DNA of 64,000 nt, from assembly GCA_905478325.1 (NCBI GenBank), contig CAJQIB010000009.1:1-64000 (forward strand), read 5' to 3'. The translations under genes and the position numbers were made by a program. The notes beneath the pieces were generated by a model, which saw only the letters and a program-made list of their open reading frames with translations, had not been told where the DNA came from and did not search any database. The first letter of the stretch is position 1. Each line of letters opens with the position of its first letter. The stretch is from an uncultured Flavobacteriales bacterium. GTDB lineage: Bacteria > Bacteroidota > Bacteroidia > Flavobacteriales_D > Sanyastnellaceae. Below are positions 36,901 through 44,711 of the stretch, in pieces.

Positions 36901-38469
36901 CATGATCTTCCAAAGCGGGGCGGGTGCTCCGTCGCTCAGACGCAATTGGGTGATGCTTGATTTCAGCATTTTCAGCATGAGGGCATCAGGAGCGCTAAAG
37001 CCATCTTGAGACAACGTACCTACCTGATACGTCTCTCCGTTCAACGTATACTCGTACGAAACCCCAAGAACTTCAGCATTGTTGAGGGCCTGACGCAATG
37101 AAATGAAACCCAAACGCGAGTTGAAAGAATATTCCGTTGGAGCCAGTTTTCGCGCATTCCCAACGCGCTCGTAGTGCACGCCTTGGGTCATCCTAACATT
37201 CAACGCTGAAATCGCTGCATTCGCTCCTGTAAACCCCAGAACATTCGGGTTGTTCACCATGAGCTCGAACAGCTCATTGTTTTGATTGCTCGGGTTCAAA
37301 TTGTCGGTGATGACAAGATCGGGATCGTCAGTCAGTTCAGCCACGGGCAAGTTGGACGAGACATAATTGGGGTGTTCGCCCAAATCTGTGAATCCAATCA
37401 CATTCCGCACATCCTGTGTGTTGGCCTGTGTATTGACGACCCAAACCTCAATCCGTGTGATATTCACTCCAGAATTTGGAACCGGAAGGCTCCGCATGGC
37501 CTCATCGTATTGATTCAAGAAAAACTGAGACAGGAAGTAGTGCCGATTGGCCTCGTAATCATCTGCACGGATATCAAACTCCTGTGTTTGCGCTCCCCCC
37601 TCTACTTCAATTTCCTTGCGTTCCCCTTTTTGCTGGGAGAGCACAGTGGTGTTGTACAGCCTTCCCCATTGCGTTTCTAGTTTGACACCAAACAAACTTT
37701 GGCTCCCGGTAATCAAAGTCCCCGGCAATGGCATGGAAATGTGACCCGCTTCAAAGTTCTTGAGGATGTCGTCTTCATCCCCTTGAAAACCAATGTTCAT
37801 TTGATTCTCGAAATCAAACAGCGCCTCTGTATTGTAATTCGTTCCCAGTTCTATTTTATCTCCAATCTTTCCTCCAATATTCAATTGGATCCGTTGGTCG
37901 AAATCGAAGGTGGTGATACTCCGCTGACCTTCAGGGATTCTCGGGTTTTCGGTACTGGATCTATTCAGACCAAAAGTCAACTCCGCTGACCCTTGAGGTT
38001 TTATTTCAATCTCATTGCTTCCAAAAATGGATTCAAAAAGTTTACTGTCAATCGTCAGTTTCGGCGCAAAAGCCCGATCTGCCTCATCATCCTCTGCTTG
38101 CAGATCCGTCCAATATTCTGTGAGGTTTCCCTCCATATCGTATTCTAGAAATTCATCCAACGTAAGGAAGGTCGTCGGTCGAAACTCCAAGGTGTCTCCA
38201 ATCAACTGCCGGATACTATACAGACCCGTTTCCTCATCGTACACCATTTCATATTGAACGTTGCTCGGCCACGCAAAATCGAATCCAGAAGGATTCTCTG
38301 TTGGGTTAAAGGGGTCCTCGCCTCCAAATGGGAAAGGCAGGTCAATCACGATGGAGTCTCCTCCTGACGCATCCTCTTGGGACCACACGAGCGAATTGCC
38401 CACCAAAAGAACAGCCCACACCATTGTGAACTCTAAACACCTTCTTCTTATGGTCAGCATCTTCCGCAT
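30988..38469 (-). CDS. sprA: SprA, type IX secretion outer-membrane translocon
   Basis: 2493-residue giant outer-membrane beta-barrel protein that forms the protein-conducting channel of the T9SS and is required for gliding motility in Flavobacteria. Signal peptide: RCLEFTMVWAVLLVGNSLVW. SprA hallmarks seen: PFGGEDPFNPTENPSGFDF near the N-terminus, the SQSLFGVKLETQWGRL segment, the AYVDDFEGSQS motif, MRPQDLGEVNIGNN, and a strongly amphipathic C-terminus ending in FNLNQ. Around residues 1665-1720 there is a glycine-rich low-complexity stretch (GGGDAAAGGIGKPGDD, then GAGGGSARGGGSAKGGGG) that looks inserted relative to typical SprA. The start ATG lies 1 nt after the ruvA stop, so ruvA and sprA are probably coupled. 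Confidence 0.96.
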   Translation of the reverse strand: MRKMLTIRRRCLEFTMVWAVLLVGNSLVWSQEDASGGDSIVIDLPFPFGGEDPFNPTENPSGFDFAWPSNVQYEMVYDEETGLYSIRQLIGDTLEFRPTTFLTLDEFLEYDMEGNLTEYWTDLQAEDDEADRAFAPKLTIDSKLFESIFGSNEIEIKPQGSAELTFGLNRSSTENPRIPEGQRSITTFDFDQRIQLNIGGKIGDKIELGTNYNTEALFDFENQMNIGFQGDEDDILKNFEAGHISMPLPGTLITGSQSLFGVKLETQWGRLYNTTVLSQQKGERKEIEVEGGAQTQEFDIRADDYEANRHYFLSQFFLNQYDEAMRSLPVPNSGVNITRIEVWVVNTQANTQDVRNVIGFTDLGEHPNYVSSNLPVAELTDDPDLVITDNLNPSNQNNELFELMVNNPNVLGFTGANAAISALNVRMTQGVHYERVGNARKLAPTEYSFNSRLGFISLRQALNNAEVLGVSYEYTLNGETYQVGTLSQDGFSAPDALMLKMLKSSITQLRLSDGAPAPLWKIMMKNVYSMQAFGLSQENFRLNIWYNDPATGVDLNYIPRNPLDGTLLLQLLGMDRLDINGMSQPDGVFDFVDNAATSGGTIHSQNGRIFFPSVEPFGSNLKKEIEARVDDPALAQNLISTIVFQPLYDSTKTAAQQIPALNRFRIKGEFQSQTSSEISLNSMNVPEGSVTVTAGGVRLIENQDYTVDYNLGRVRIINDGLLESGRNIKVSLESNSLFSIQTKTMMGTRFDYVASDKFNIGATFLNLRERPLTQKVNIGNEPVNNSMVGADFAWRTESQLLTDIVDKLPFYETSAKSSIDISAEAAYMIPGHSRAIGSDGNAYVDDFEGSQSAIDIRSVNRWFLASTPKLQPTLFPEGNIEDSLVYNYNRAALSWYTVDPQFFRGSGLEDGQVTAEIKSDHRTREVLEGEVFPNRELPTGTPPNIPTLDLTFRPEQRGQYNYDLPDGAGGISAGLTPEGSLADPASRWGGIQRALTTTDFEAANIEYLQFWLMDPFNEDSENLTGGELYFNLGNVSEDVLNDSQLGYENGLPSANNPDLPTLDGVWGTYPDPATFNVVNAFDNTSGDYLLQDVGLDGLPDSEEQSFFGEWLNEVSSWLNPDAYQTYLADPSADNFRYFRTPQAQSADETILERYARFNGYEGNSNTDSPDGYPVTSTTIPNTEDINQDITLSTIESYFQYRVSMRPQDLGEVNIGNNYITDTFEEVKETADGRERTIRWYQFKIPVREFESRVGGITDFRSIRFIRMFMKGWSEPVTLRFARLELIRGEWRRYLNTLAGPQEVEPDDPSSTSFNISAVNIEENGNREPVPYVTPPGIIREIDVGTANQRRLNEQSLELAICGLRDGDARGAYRNINYDMRMYKRLRMYVHAEAGPDGTSLEDNEMTCFVRLGNDFESNYYEYEIPMTVTPWNTGDEDLIWPLENNIDIEFRKLQNLKVERPAGYPLFEEFETIDPDFNARIAVKGNPNLANVVMVMVGVRNPDKDDNVFDPEDDGLDKCGVVWVNEMRLADFNERGGWAAIAQMNAKLADLGNISVAANMSVPGFGGLEQRLQDRQRETIQGIDASGTIQLGKLMPKALGITLPMYLGWSEQVSTPQYDPLSPDIELASQEGLSTERQNNAKSVSRLRSINFSNIKIDPKFGEGTSRDRNRGGGDAAAGGIGKPGDDAKGGKSGGKEGPGAGGGSARGGGSAKGGGGSNLGLIKMLRPGNFTGNFSYNEAFERDVNTEFQLNREYRGGLTYNFSHAPKQFKPFSKVGFLRKHDFMKWLTEFNFYLGIKQLTVGSQMNRIYETSRVRNNTAALLGVETNLLINTQVMKTWQWNRNYALKYDLTKALKFDYNGTAQALVGEPAGVIDRSEADQYQVYRDSVISNLLNAGEITNYNHNITGTYKLPFDKLPLVNFITSDVRYQGTFRWDRSPFSQDSIGNTIQNSRNLSLNAQANFTTLYNKIPGVKDLLSPPRKAPRRQTNNENRDGFGNAEEEEKEKLELNPLAAIVRLLASIQNVSGTFSRNEGMLLPGYAKKARYAGFEDEFSTDLGLFLLGHQNTNLVGDQVPGVDFAETAASNGWLVPQPYQNQQYTETFQETFNVRANLEPIKYFKIELTANRSETRNHTSFFRFDEDIDIDENINRFVYESPNETGQFSATVLSWRTAFVEDDLEDQFNSDLWDNFLLGRLEISQRLNAESHNDETPAETGYYNGWGATSQDVTIPAFIAAYLGVDTKDVPLDVFDTPVAPNWRVTYDGLTKSDFFKQYFKRFSLSHSYRSTLTTNYVSNLNYEEDGLGNPTAIDQSEFGNYVSGRQFNVVSMSEQLSPLLGVDMTFNTASENEPQLKVEMKRDRNIAFGLTNYQITETKSNALVVGVGYKFKDIPNPFMKTYGKLPVKMLKETDLVLRADLNIRDNRTIIRKMEELQNQVTAGQNLISIKVSADLEVSDKITMRAFYDHQITDPYISTSFATSNIRSGVALRFNLNQ

Positions 38470-38470
38470 A

Positions 38471-39067
38471 TCACAACCGCTTCAAGGCATGTTTAATTAA
38501 TGCCTCCACGGCCATAGGCTCAGTGGAGTCTCCTATAATTTGGTCCATCGCTTTATCACATCGTGCCCGATCGAAGCCCAATGTGGTGAGCGCAATTAAC
38601 GCATCCTGCCGGACATTATTGTGGACCTTTTTTGAAGACGACATCGCTGCACCATCCGAGGCAGACACTGCACCGACTTTATCCTGTAAATCAATGATGA
38701 TTCGTTGTGCTGTTTTCGCCCCGATGCCTTTGACACTTTTCATGGCATCCACATCTCCCATTTGAATCGATTGCCTCGCAGTTTCTGGGTCCATCGCGCT
38801 CAGAACCATTCGTGCTGTATTGGCTCCTACACCGCTAACTCCGATTAGCAATAAGAACAATTCACGCTCTTCCGGATGCGAAAATCCATAGAGAAGTTGC
38901 GCATCTTCTCGAACCACCATGTGCGTGTGCAACACGATGTTTTCATTCGATCCTATGCGCTCAAACGTGGTCAAACTGATGTGAACCTGATAGCCTACAC
39001 CACCACATTCAATGACAGCATATGTTGGCGTTTTTTCGACCAGACGCCCATTCAAGTGGTGAATCAT
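38471..39067 (-). CDS. ruvA: Holliday junction DNA helicase subunit RuvA
   Basis: 198-residue DNA-binding subunit of the RuvAB branch-migration complex. Motifs: [36 protein letters not shown], and the two helix-hairpin-helix motifs around LLIGVSGVGANTARMVLSAM and DAMKSVKGIGAKTAQRIIID. The C-terminal domain III, which contacts RuvB, is present (ALTTLGFDRARCDKAM). The ATG overlaps the stop of the malic enzyme gene (ATGA), and sprA follows immediately. Confidence 0.96.
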   Translation of the reverse strand: MIHHLNGRLVEKTPTYAVIECGGVGYQVHISLTTFERIGSNENIVLHTHMVVREDAQLLYGFSHPEERELFLLLIGVSGVGANTARMVLSAMDPETARQSIQMGDVDAMKSVKGIGAKTAQRIIIDLQDKVGAVSASDGAAMSSSKKVHNNVRQDALIALTTLGFDRARCDKAMDQIIGDSTEPMAVEALIKHALKRL

Positions 39068-41337
39068 GCTGGGTTTTTAATTTGAGCATCAACAACGGCA
39101 AGGCGCACCATGTCGTGAATTTCACGAACTGAAGAGCCCATTTGCAGAACATGAAACGATTTCCGCATGCCCAAAAGTACGGGACCCTGGACTTCAATCC
39201 CTGCCATTTCTTGCAAGAGCTTGTAGGCAATGTTTCCTGCAGACAAATTCGGAAATATCAAGGTATTGACACGCTTGTTGTGCAAGGTTGAGAAGGGAAA
39301 GGATTCCGAAAGCAACTCATCATTCAAAGCAAAGTTGGCTTGAATCTCACCGTCAACAATCAAGTCAGGGTGTCTTTCCTTCAGCAATACTGTAGCTTTT
39401 GCCATCTTTTCCGCATCGGCTCCTCCTGCTGAACCAAAGTTGGAGTAGCTCAACAATGCAATGCGCGGAACAATTCTCAGTTTACGAACGGCATCTGCAG
39501 TCAAGGCTGCGATCGACGCGATTTCCTCTGCTGTAGGATTCACATTGACCGTGGTATCCGCAAAAAACATAGGGCCCCGCTTGGTTTCCAAAATGTACAT
39601 GCCCGCCACCTTGTCCACGCCGTCGGCTTTACCAATGACTTGTAAGGCCGGTCGAATTACACTGGGATAGGTCCGTGTCAATCCTGAAATAAGGGCATCA
39701 GCATATCCCGTTTGAACCAACATGGCTCCAAAATAATTGCGCTGACGCATCAAGCGTTCCCCTTCTCGCGATGTCAATCCATGCCGCATTCTTCGTTGGA
39801 AGAACGCTGCCCCAAATTCCTCCCGCCGCTCGAGTTCATCGTCCGATCGGGGATTGATAATTTCAACGTTGGGCAATTCGAGTGAATGCTCTTCAATCAA
39901 GCGTTCGATGACAGACCGTCGTCCCAACAAAATAGGTTGAGCAATTCCTTCTTCAGCCGTTTGTTCCGCTGCTTTGAGGACACGATAGTGGTCCGCTTCC
40001 GCAAAAACCACACGTTTTGGAGACTTCTTGGCCCTTTCGGAAAGGGTCCGTGAGAAGCCGTTATCGTGACCCAAACGGTCAAGAAGTTCAACTTTGTATG
40101 CTTCCCAATCGTGTATAGGGGCCTTCGCAATGCCCGATTCCATGGCGGCCTTGGCGACAGCAGGTGCAATGTGAGAGATCAAGCGAGGGTCCAGCGGTTT
40201 GGGAATGATCAGGTCACGGCCAAACACAAACGATTGGTGACCATATGCTTCCGCTACCTCGTCCGGCACGTTTTCTTTGGCCAATTCAGCGATGGCATGC
40301 ACAGCCGCTAATTTCATGGCATCATTGATTCCCGTCGCACGCACATCCAAGGCGCCTCGAAAAATGAACGGGAATCCCAAAACATTGTTGACCTGGTTGG
40401 GATGATCCGACCGACCGGTTGCCATGATGATGTCACTGCGAACAGCCAACGCCTCATCGTACGGGATTTCTGGGTCGGGATTGGCCAACGCAAAAACGAT
40501 GGGGTTTGCTGCCATGCCCTGGATCATCGACCCCTGCACAACACCCCCCTTACTCAACCCCAAAAACACATCGGCTCCTTTCATCGCAGCCTCGAGACTT
40601 TCAAAATGTCGTTTACCCGCAAACCGCTGCTTCGATGGGTCCAACCCTTCTCTTCCCGCGTGGATGTGGCCTTTGCTATCAAAGACATCAACTTGATTGA
40701 GCGTCAATCCCAATTGCTCATACAGATCAATACAGCTCATCGCTGCAGCTCCAGCACCACTGACAACCAACCGAATATCGTGTATTGATTTATCCGCTAA
40801 TTCCAATGCATTCAACAATGCCGCGGCAGAAATAATCGCTGTTCCATGCTGGTCATCATGCATGATTGGAATGTCCAATTCAGCCTTCAGGCGACGTTCA
40901 ATTTCAAAAGCCTCTGGGGCTTTAATGTCTTCAAGATTGATTCCTCCAAACGTCGGAGCAATGGCCTTAACGGTCGCTACAAACTGATCCACATCGGATG
41001 CGTCTACCTCAATGTCAAACACATCGATGTCTGCGAAAATCTTGAAAAGAACGGCTTTACCCTCCATGACCGGCTTGCTTGCTTCCGGGCCAATGTTGCC
41101 CAAACCAAGCACCGCAGTTCCATTGGAAATGACCGCAACAAGATTGCCCTTGGCTGTGTACTTGTATACATCTTCGGGATTCGCCGCAATCTCCATGCAC
41201 GGCTCTGCTACTCCAGGGCTGTAGGCCAGCGACAGATCCTTTTGCGAACTATGCGGCTTTGTAGGAATGACCTCTATTTTCCCTTTCCTCGCCCGACTAT
41301 GGTAATCCAACGCCTCTTGCTTCGTAGATGAACTCAT
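39064..41337 (-). CDS. maeB: NADP-dependent malic enzyme with C-terminal phosphotransacetylase domain
   Basis: 757-residue two-domain protein. Residues 1 to about 430 are malic enzyme ([48 protein letters not shown] for NADP binding; [16 protein letters not shown]). It decarboxylates malate to pyruvate with NADP. The C-terminal part ([63 protein letters not shown]) is a phosphotransacetylase-like domain that regulates the enzyme in known MaeB proteins. First gene of the long run to tonB; overlaps ruvA by ATGA. The gene order maeB-ruvA-sprA-gcvH is frequent in Bacteroidota. Confidence 0.96.
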   Translation of the reverse strand: MSSSTKQEALDYHSRARKGKIEVIPTKPHSSQKDLSLAYSPGVAEPCMEIAANPEDVYKYTAKGNLVAVISNGTAVLGLGNIGPEASKPVMEGKAVLFKIFADIDVFDIEVDASDVDQFVATVKAIAPTFGGINLEDIKAPEAFEIERRLKAELDIPIMHDDQHGTAIISAAALLNALELADKSIHDIRLVVSGAGAAAMSCIDLYEQLGLTLNQVDVFDSKGHIHAGREGLDPSKQRFAGKRHFESLEAAMKGADVFLGLSKGGVVQGSMIQGMAANPIVFALANPDPEIPYDEALAVRSDIIMATGRSDHPNQVNNVLGFPFIFRGALDVRATGINDAMKLAAVHAIAELAKENVPDEVAEAYGHQSFVFGRDLIIPKPLDPRLISHIAPAVAKAAMESGIAKAPIHDWEAYKVELLDRLGHDNGFSRTLSERAKKSPKRVVFAEADHYRVLKAAEQTAEEGIAQPILLGRRSVIERLIEEHSLELPNVEIINPRSDDELERREEFGAAFFQRRMRHGLTSREGERLMRQRNYFGAMLVQTGYADALISGLTRTYPSVIRPALQVIGKADGVDKVAGMYILETKRGPMFFADTTVNVNPTAEEIASIAALTADAVRKLRIVPRIALLSYSNFGSAGGADAEKMAKATVLLKERHPDLIVDGEIQANFALNDELLSESFPFSTLHNKRVNTLIFPNLSAGNIAYKLLQEMAGIEVQGPVLLGMRKSFHVLQMGSSVREIHDMVRLAVVDAQIKNPA

Positions 41338-41402
41338 GGTTCGTATCCTAAGTATTCGTGTCTCGAGTCAACTCTAATTCCAATTCCCTGATCACTTTTG
41401 AC

Positions 41403-42197
41403 TCAATGTTGAACAACGAATCGCTGGGTCTGAGGACGAGCGCCATTGATTTCCAATGAGAGGAAATAGAGTCCTTCAGCCATGTCATTCCCATCGATGT
41501 AGATCAAGCCTTGGGATTGGTTAACGGTACGCGACCAGACCGCCTGTCCGGCAGCGTTATAAATATGAACCTGACCGCTTTGTCCGGCTTTCAATTGATA
41601 CGACAACGTTGACAATCCACGAACGGGCATGGGCTGAATCAAACCCCATTCGAGTGCAACTTCGTCGTCCGCTGTTCCAAGCGCGCAATTTTCAGCATCG
41701 AGGCAAAACAACACGGTATGGCAAACACCTCCATTGATATCTGTGATCGGAGCGAAGCAGTATTCCAAAGCGGTAACTCCGGCGATTCCTGCTGGATAAT
41801 AATCAGCGAAAAACGAAGAGTCCGTTTCACCAGGAAGAATGGTCACTACAAGGTTGGGCGACGTATTGGACATCGCTGTGCCATAGGGGTAACATAACGG
41901 CCCCCAGCAGAAGCGCTCGTAAGCGCCGGGAGCTGGATTGCCATCTTCGTCCTCCACGTAGGGCAGGTTAAAGGGTTCTACTCCTTGCACAACCTGTCTC
42001 GACACAATCAACTTCAACGTGTCCGTCGTCAAATTAGCGACATCCCAGTGCACGGCAATTTCATCGTTTTCAGGATCTGATAAGGAACCTTCAAAAACTT
42101 CAACTGCATCAATCAAAGTGACTTGACACCATGCTGTTTGATTGACCATAAAAGCCCCTACAACACAGAAAATCGATAGAATATTAAAGCATTTCAT
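41403..42197 (-). CDS. Secreted protein with type A T9SS sorting domain
   Basis: 264-residue secreted protein. Signal peptide MKCFNILSIFCVVGAFMVNQ, then an immunoglobulin-like region of about 160 residues with several cysteines (RFCWGPLCYPYGT; ALEYCFAPITDINGG; FCLDAENCALG) and a C-terminal type A T9SS domain (QVHIYNAAGQAVW, then DMAEGLYFLSLEINGARPQT). Function beyond export to the surface is unknown. The ATG at 42197 is the only start that keeps the signal peptide, and a TATCTTCG promoter box ends 4 nt before it, so the mRNA should be leaderless. Divergent from tlpA. Confidence 0.85.
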   Translation of the reverse strand: MKCFNILSIFCVVGAFMVNQTAWCQVTLIDAVEVFEGSLSDPENDEIAVHWDVANLTTDTLKLIVSRQVVQGVEPFNLPYVEDEDGNPAPGAYERFCWGPLCYPYGTAMSNTSPNLVVTILPGETDSSFFADYYPAGIAGVTALEYCFAPITDINGGVCHTVLFCLDAENCALGTADDEVALEWGLIQPMPVRGLSTLSYQLKAGQSGQVHIYNAAGQAVWSRTVNQSQGLIYIDGNDMAEGLYFLSLEINGARPQTQRFVVQH

Positions 42198-42201
42198 TGG
42201 G

Positions 42202-42209
42202 CGAAGATA
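42202..42209 (-). promoter_or_regulatory. Predicted -7 element of T9SS-tailed protein gene
   Basis: TATCTTCG on the minus strand ends 4 nt before the ATG at 42197, the same geometry as at nadC. Confidence 0.6.
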
Positions 42210-42305
42210 CCTATCATGGCGCGGATTTTGCATACCGTTGAAGTCAGGTTTGAAATTGAATCCCTTACCTTGCCGAACCCTGATTGGCATCAAAGACTTT
42301 ACAGA

Positions 42306-42833
42306 ATGAACAAAATCACAAAGCTGGCAAGATGGATCGCGTTAACAGCACTCTGGTGCGTTGCTTCGAACTTTGCTTTTGCGCAGACGGCGTCACAATC
42401 TGCAAATCGTTTGCCCGAGATGGAATTGAAAGACATGGAAGGCCAAATGGTTGCCATCTCCAGCCTCTATGCCGAAGGAACTCCTACATTGATTTGTTTT
42501 TGGGCCACCTGGTGCAGCCCTTGCAAGCGGGAACTCAATAACTACGCCGAACTTTATGAAGATTGGCAAGACGAGACTGGCGTTCAAATTGTAGCCGTCA
42601 GCATCGATGACTCTCGAAGTGTTCGCCGTGTAGCACCTTATGTCAATAGCGTTATGTGGGATTATACCGTTCTCCTCGATCCCAACAAAGATTTTGCTCG
42701 AGCCATGCAGGTGGTCAATGTTCCGCACACGTTTCTTGTGAACGGAGAAGGTCAAATTGTGTGGCAGCACAATAATTATTCCGATGGTGACGAGGAAGAA
42801 GTGTACGAACAACTCATGAATCTGGTCGAATGA
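42306..42833 (+). CDS. TlpA-family thiol-disulfide oxidoreductase
   Basis: 175-residue exported thioredoxin-fold protein. Signal peptide LARWIALTALWCVASNFAFA, then LPEMELKDMEGQMVAISSLY and the active site ICFWATWCSPCKREL (CSPC), ending with VVNVPHTFLVNGEGQIVW (cis-Pro loop). It acts as a periplasmic thiol-disulfide reductase. ATG 42306 is the start of the signal peptide; the upstream in-frame ATG at 42216 would extend into the divergent promoter region. Its stop overlaps the ATG of the DUF6029 gene. Confidence 0.9.
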   Translation: MNKITKLARWIALTALWCVASNFAFAQTASQSANRLPEMELKDMEGQMVAISSLYAEGTPTLICFWATWCSPCKRELNNYAELYEDWQDETGVQIVAVSIDDSRSVRRVAPYVNSVMWDYTVLLDPNKDFARAMQVVNVPHTFLVNGEGQIVWQHNNYSDGDEEEVYEQLMNLVE

Positions 42834-44530
42834 GAACCCCTCTTTTTCTGCTCTTATTATTTGGCCTTGGCCTGAACAAACTGATCGCGCAAGGCGATGG
42901 CCCCGAGAACACCACGCAAGGCACCGGACCTGTTTCAGGGAATTTTCAAGTGCTGTGGCAATCCTACAGCGAAGACGAACGCATCGGCGCCATTGTTCCC
43001 CCTGAAAAAACGGGATACAATGCCTATGGAAACTTGCGCTACAATCAAGGAGGGTTCAGTGCTGGCTTTCGGTATGAATCGTATCTCAATGCCGTCTTGG
43101 GTTTTCCCGGACGATTCAAAGGAAGTGGAATTGGATATCGTTTTGCTCGGTATGCCTCGCCTTCCCAAAATGTTGACGTGACCATCGGTAATTTTTACGA
43201 GCAATTCGGAAGTGGCATCGTGTTGCGGTCATATGAAGAAAGAGCCCTTGGAATTGACAATGCCATGGACGGCGTTCGCATCATCTTGAGGCCCATCGAA
43301 GGAATCCAAATCAAAACCATTTATGGTAAACAGCGTTTTGACTTTGACGATGGCTTGATCAATGGAGACGGCATTGTACGTGGCATTGATGGCGACTTGG
43401 ATCTCAATGCGCTTTTCTCGAAAAAGGGCGGGCAAGACTGGAAGACCAAGGTGAATCTCGGGGCCAACTTCGTTAGCAAATTCCAAGCGGGAGGAACCAT
43501 TGCAAGCGACACACTCATCTTGACGCTTCCTGAAAATGTGGGGGCATGGTCTTACAGGTTGGACCTCATGCGCAACGGTTGGTCTGCGGGTGCCGAATAC
43601 GCCGCCAAAATCAACGACCCGAGTGCAGACAATGGATACACGTATCGAAGAGGCGAAGCGCTCATGGCGCATCTCGGCTACACCAAACGTGGCTTGGGGA
43701 TCAGTGTCCACGCGAAAACGGTTGATAACATGAGCTTTCGGTCGGACCGGGATTTGCTCCTTTTTGATTCCCCGATCAATTACATCCCCGCCATCACACA
43801 GCAACACACCTACAATTTGGCTGCGACGCTCTATCCTTACGCGACCGTCATTTCCGGTGAGTCTAGCCTGAGTGCCGAAGTCTTTTACAACATCAAGAAA
43901 GGCACCCTTTTGGGTGGTAAATACGGCACGAATGTCAGTGTCAATTTTGCTGCAGCCAATGGTTTAGACACCACCAACTTAAGTGGGGTACAGGGGGTGA
44001 TAGATGGATACGAAAGGCAATCTTGGGGCTTTGGCCCTGAGAAGTTTGTTCGGGATTTCAACGTGCAGATTAGCCGCAAAGTTTCCAAAACGTTCAAGTG
44101 GAAATACACTTTCTACAATCTGGAATTTAACACGCTGACTACGCCGGTTACGACCACTTTCAAGGGCATGGTTTATGCCGATATCCACGTCTTGGAAACA
44201 CAATGGAAAACAGCCAAACGCGAAAGCCTCCGGACGGAATTTCAATTGTTACTGACGGATCAAGACAAAAGGGATTGGGGCACCATCCTAGCAGAATACA
44301 CGTGGAGTCCCCATTGGTTTGCCAGCGTTCTCGACCAATACAACTTTAGCAACCCGAATGAAGCGGATCGCGTGCATTATATCTACGCTGCCGTGGGACG
44401 CATCGAGGGGCCTCATCGCTTGTCCATTGGCTACGGAAAGCGAAGAGAGGGAATCTTCTGCATCGGTGGAGTCTGCCGAGCAGTCCCCGCTTCCAATGGT
44501 TTTGAAGTGAATTTTTCATCGAGTTTTTAA
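42830..44530 (+). CDS. DUF6029-family outer-membrane protein
   Basis: 566-residue protein with a signal peptide (MRTPLFLLLLFGLGLNKLIA) followed by a beta-strand-rich sequence with alternating aromatic and polar residues ending in FEVNFSSSF, i.e. an outer-membrane barrel with a C-terminal aromatic residue. The segments IGNFYEQFGSGIVLRSYEER, GIDNAMDGVRIILRP and IKTIYGKQRFDF are characteristic of DUF6029 proteins, whose function is unknown. It overlaps the TlpA gene by 4 nt (ATGA), so the two are co-expressed; a TlpA-assisted barrel is an inference. A 180-bp gap with a promoter and hairpin follows. Confidence 0.78.
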   Translation: MRTPLFLLLLFGLGLNKLIAQGDGPENTTQGTGPVSGNFQVLWQSYSEDERIGAIVPPEKTGYNAYGNLRYNQGGFSAGFRYESYLNAVLGFPGRFKGSGIGYRFARYASPSQNVDVTIGNFYEQFGSGIVLRSYEERALGIDNAMDGVRIILRPIEGIQIKTIYGKQRFDFDDGLINGDGIVRGIDGDLDLNALFSKKGGQDWKTKVNLGANFVSKFQAGGTIASDTLILTLPENVGAWSYRLDLMRNGWSAGAEYAAKINDPSADNGYTYRRGEALMAHLGYTKRGLGISVHAKTVDNMSFRSDRDLLLFDSPINYIPAITQQHTYNLAATLYPYATVISGESSLSAEVFYNIKKGTLLGGKYGTNVSVNFAAANGLDTTNLSGVQGVIDGYERQSWGFGPEKFVRDFNVQISRKVSKTFKWKYTFYNLEFNTLTTPVTTTFKGMVYADIHVLETQWKTAKRESLRTEFQLLLTDQDKRDWGTILAEYTWSPHWFASVLDQYNFSNPNEADRVHYIYAAVGRIEGPHRLSIGYGKRREGIFCIGGVCRAVPASNGFEVNFSSSF

Positions 44531-44628
44531 AATACTCGGATTCATTTTTATTGTCCTGACCTTGTTAAAAATCCGTTCTAAACGTTTTTTTTATGTACCA
44601 AATGTTACAATGAGTAGGTGACAATCAT

Positions 44629-44636
44629 TACATTTG
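44629..44636 (+). promoter_or_regulatory. Predicted -7 element of thioredoxin/T9SS gene 1
   Basis: TACATTTG matches TAnnTTTG, 75 nt upstream of the ATG at 44712. This is the longest predicted 5' leader in the window. Confidence 0.5.
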
Positions 44637-44650
44637 AGACTCTTGCATTA

Positions 44651-44676
44651 GCACACAGCAAAAAGTTGTTGTGTGC
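44651..44676 (+). promoter_or_regulatory. Hairpin in 5' leader of thioredoxin/T9SS gene 1
   Basis: GCACACA (44651-44657) and TGTGTGC (44670-44676) form a 7-bp stem around a 12-nt loop, followed by TTTT. It would lie within the 5' leader after the predicted promoter at 44629. It could be an attenuator or an mRNA-stabilising hairpin. Confidence 0.5.
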
Positions 44677-44711
44677 TTTTGAGAAATTGAAACCTAATTA
44701 AACTGTTTTAG

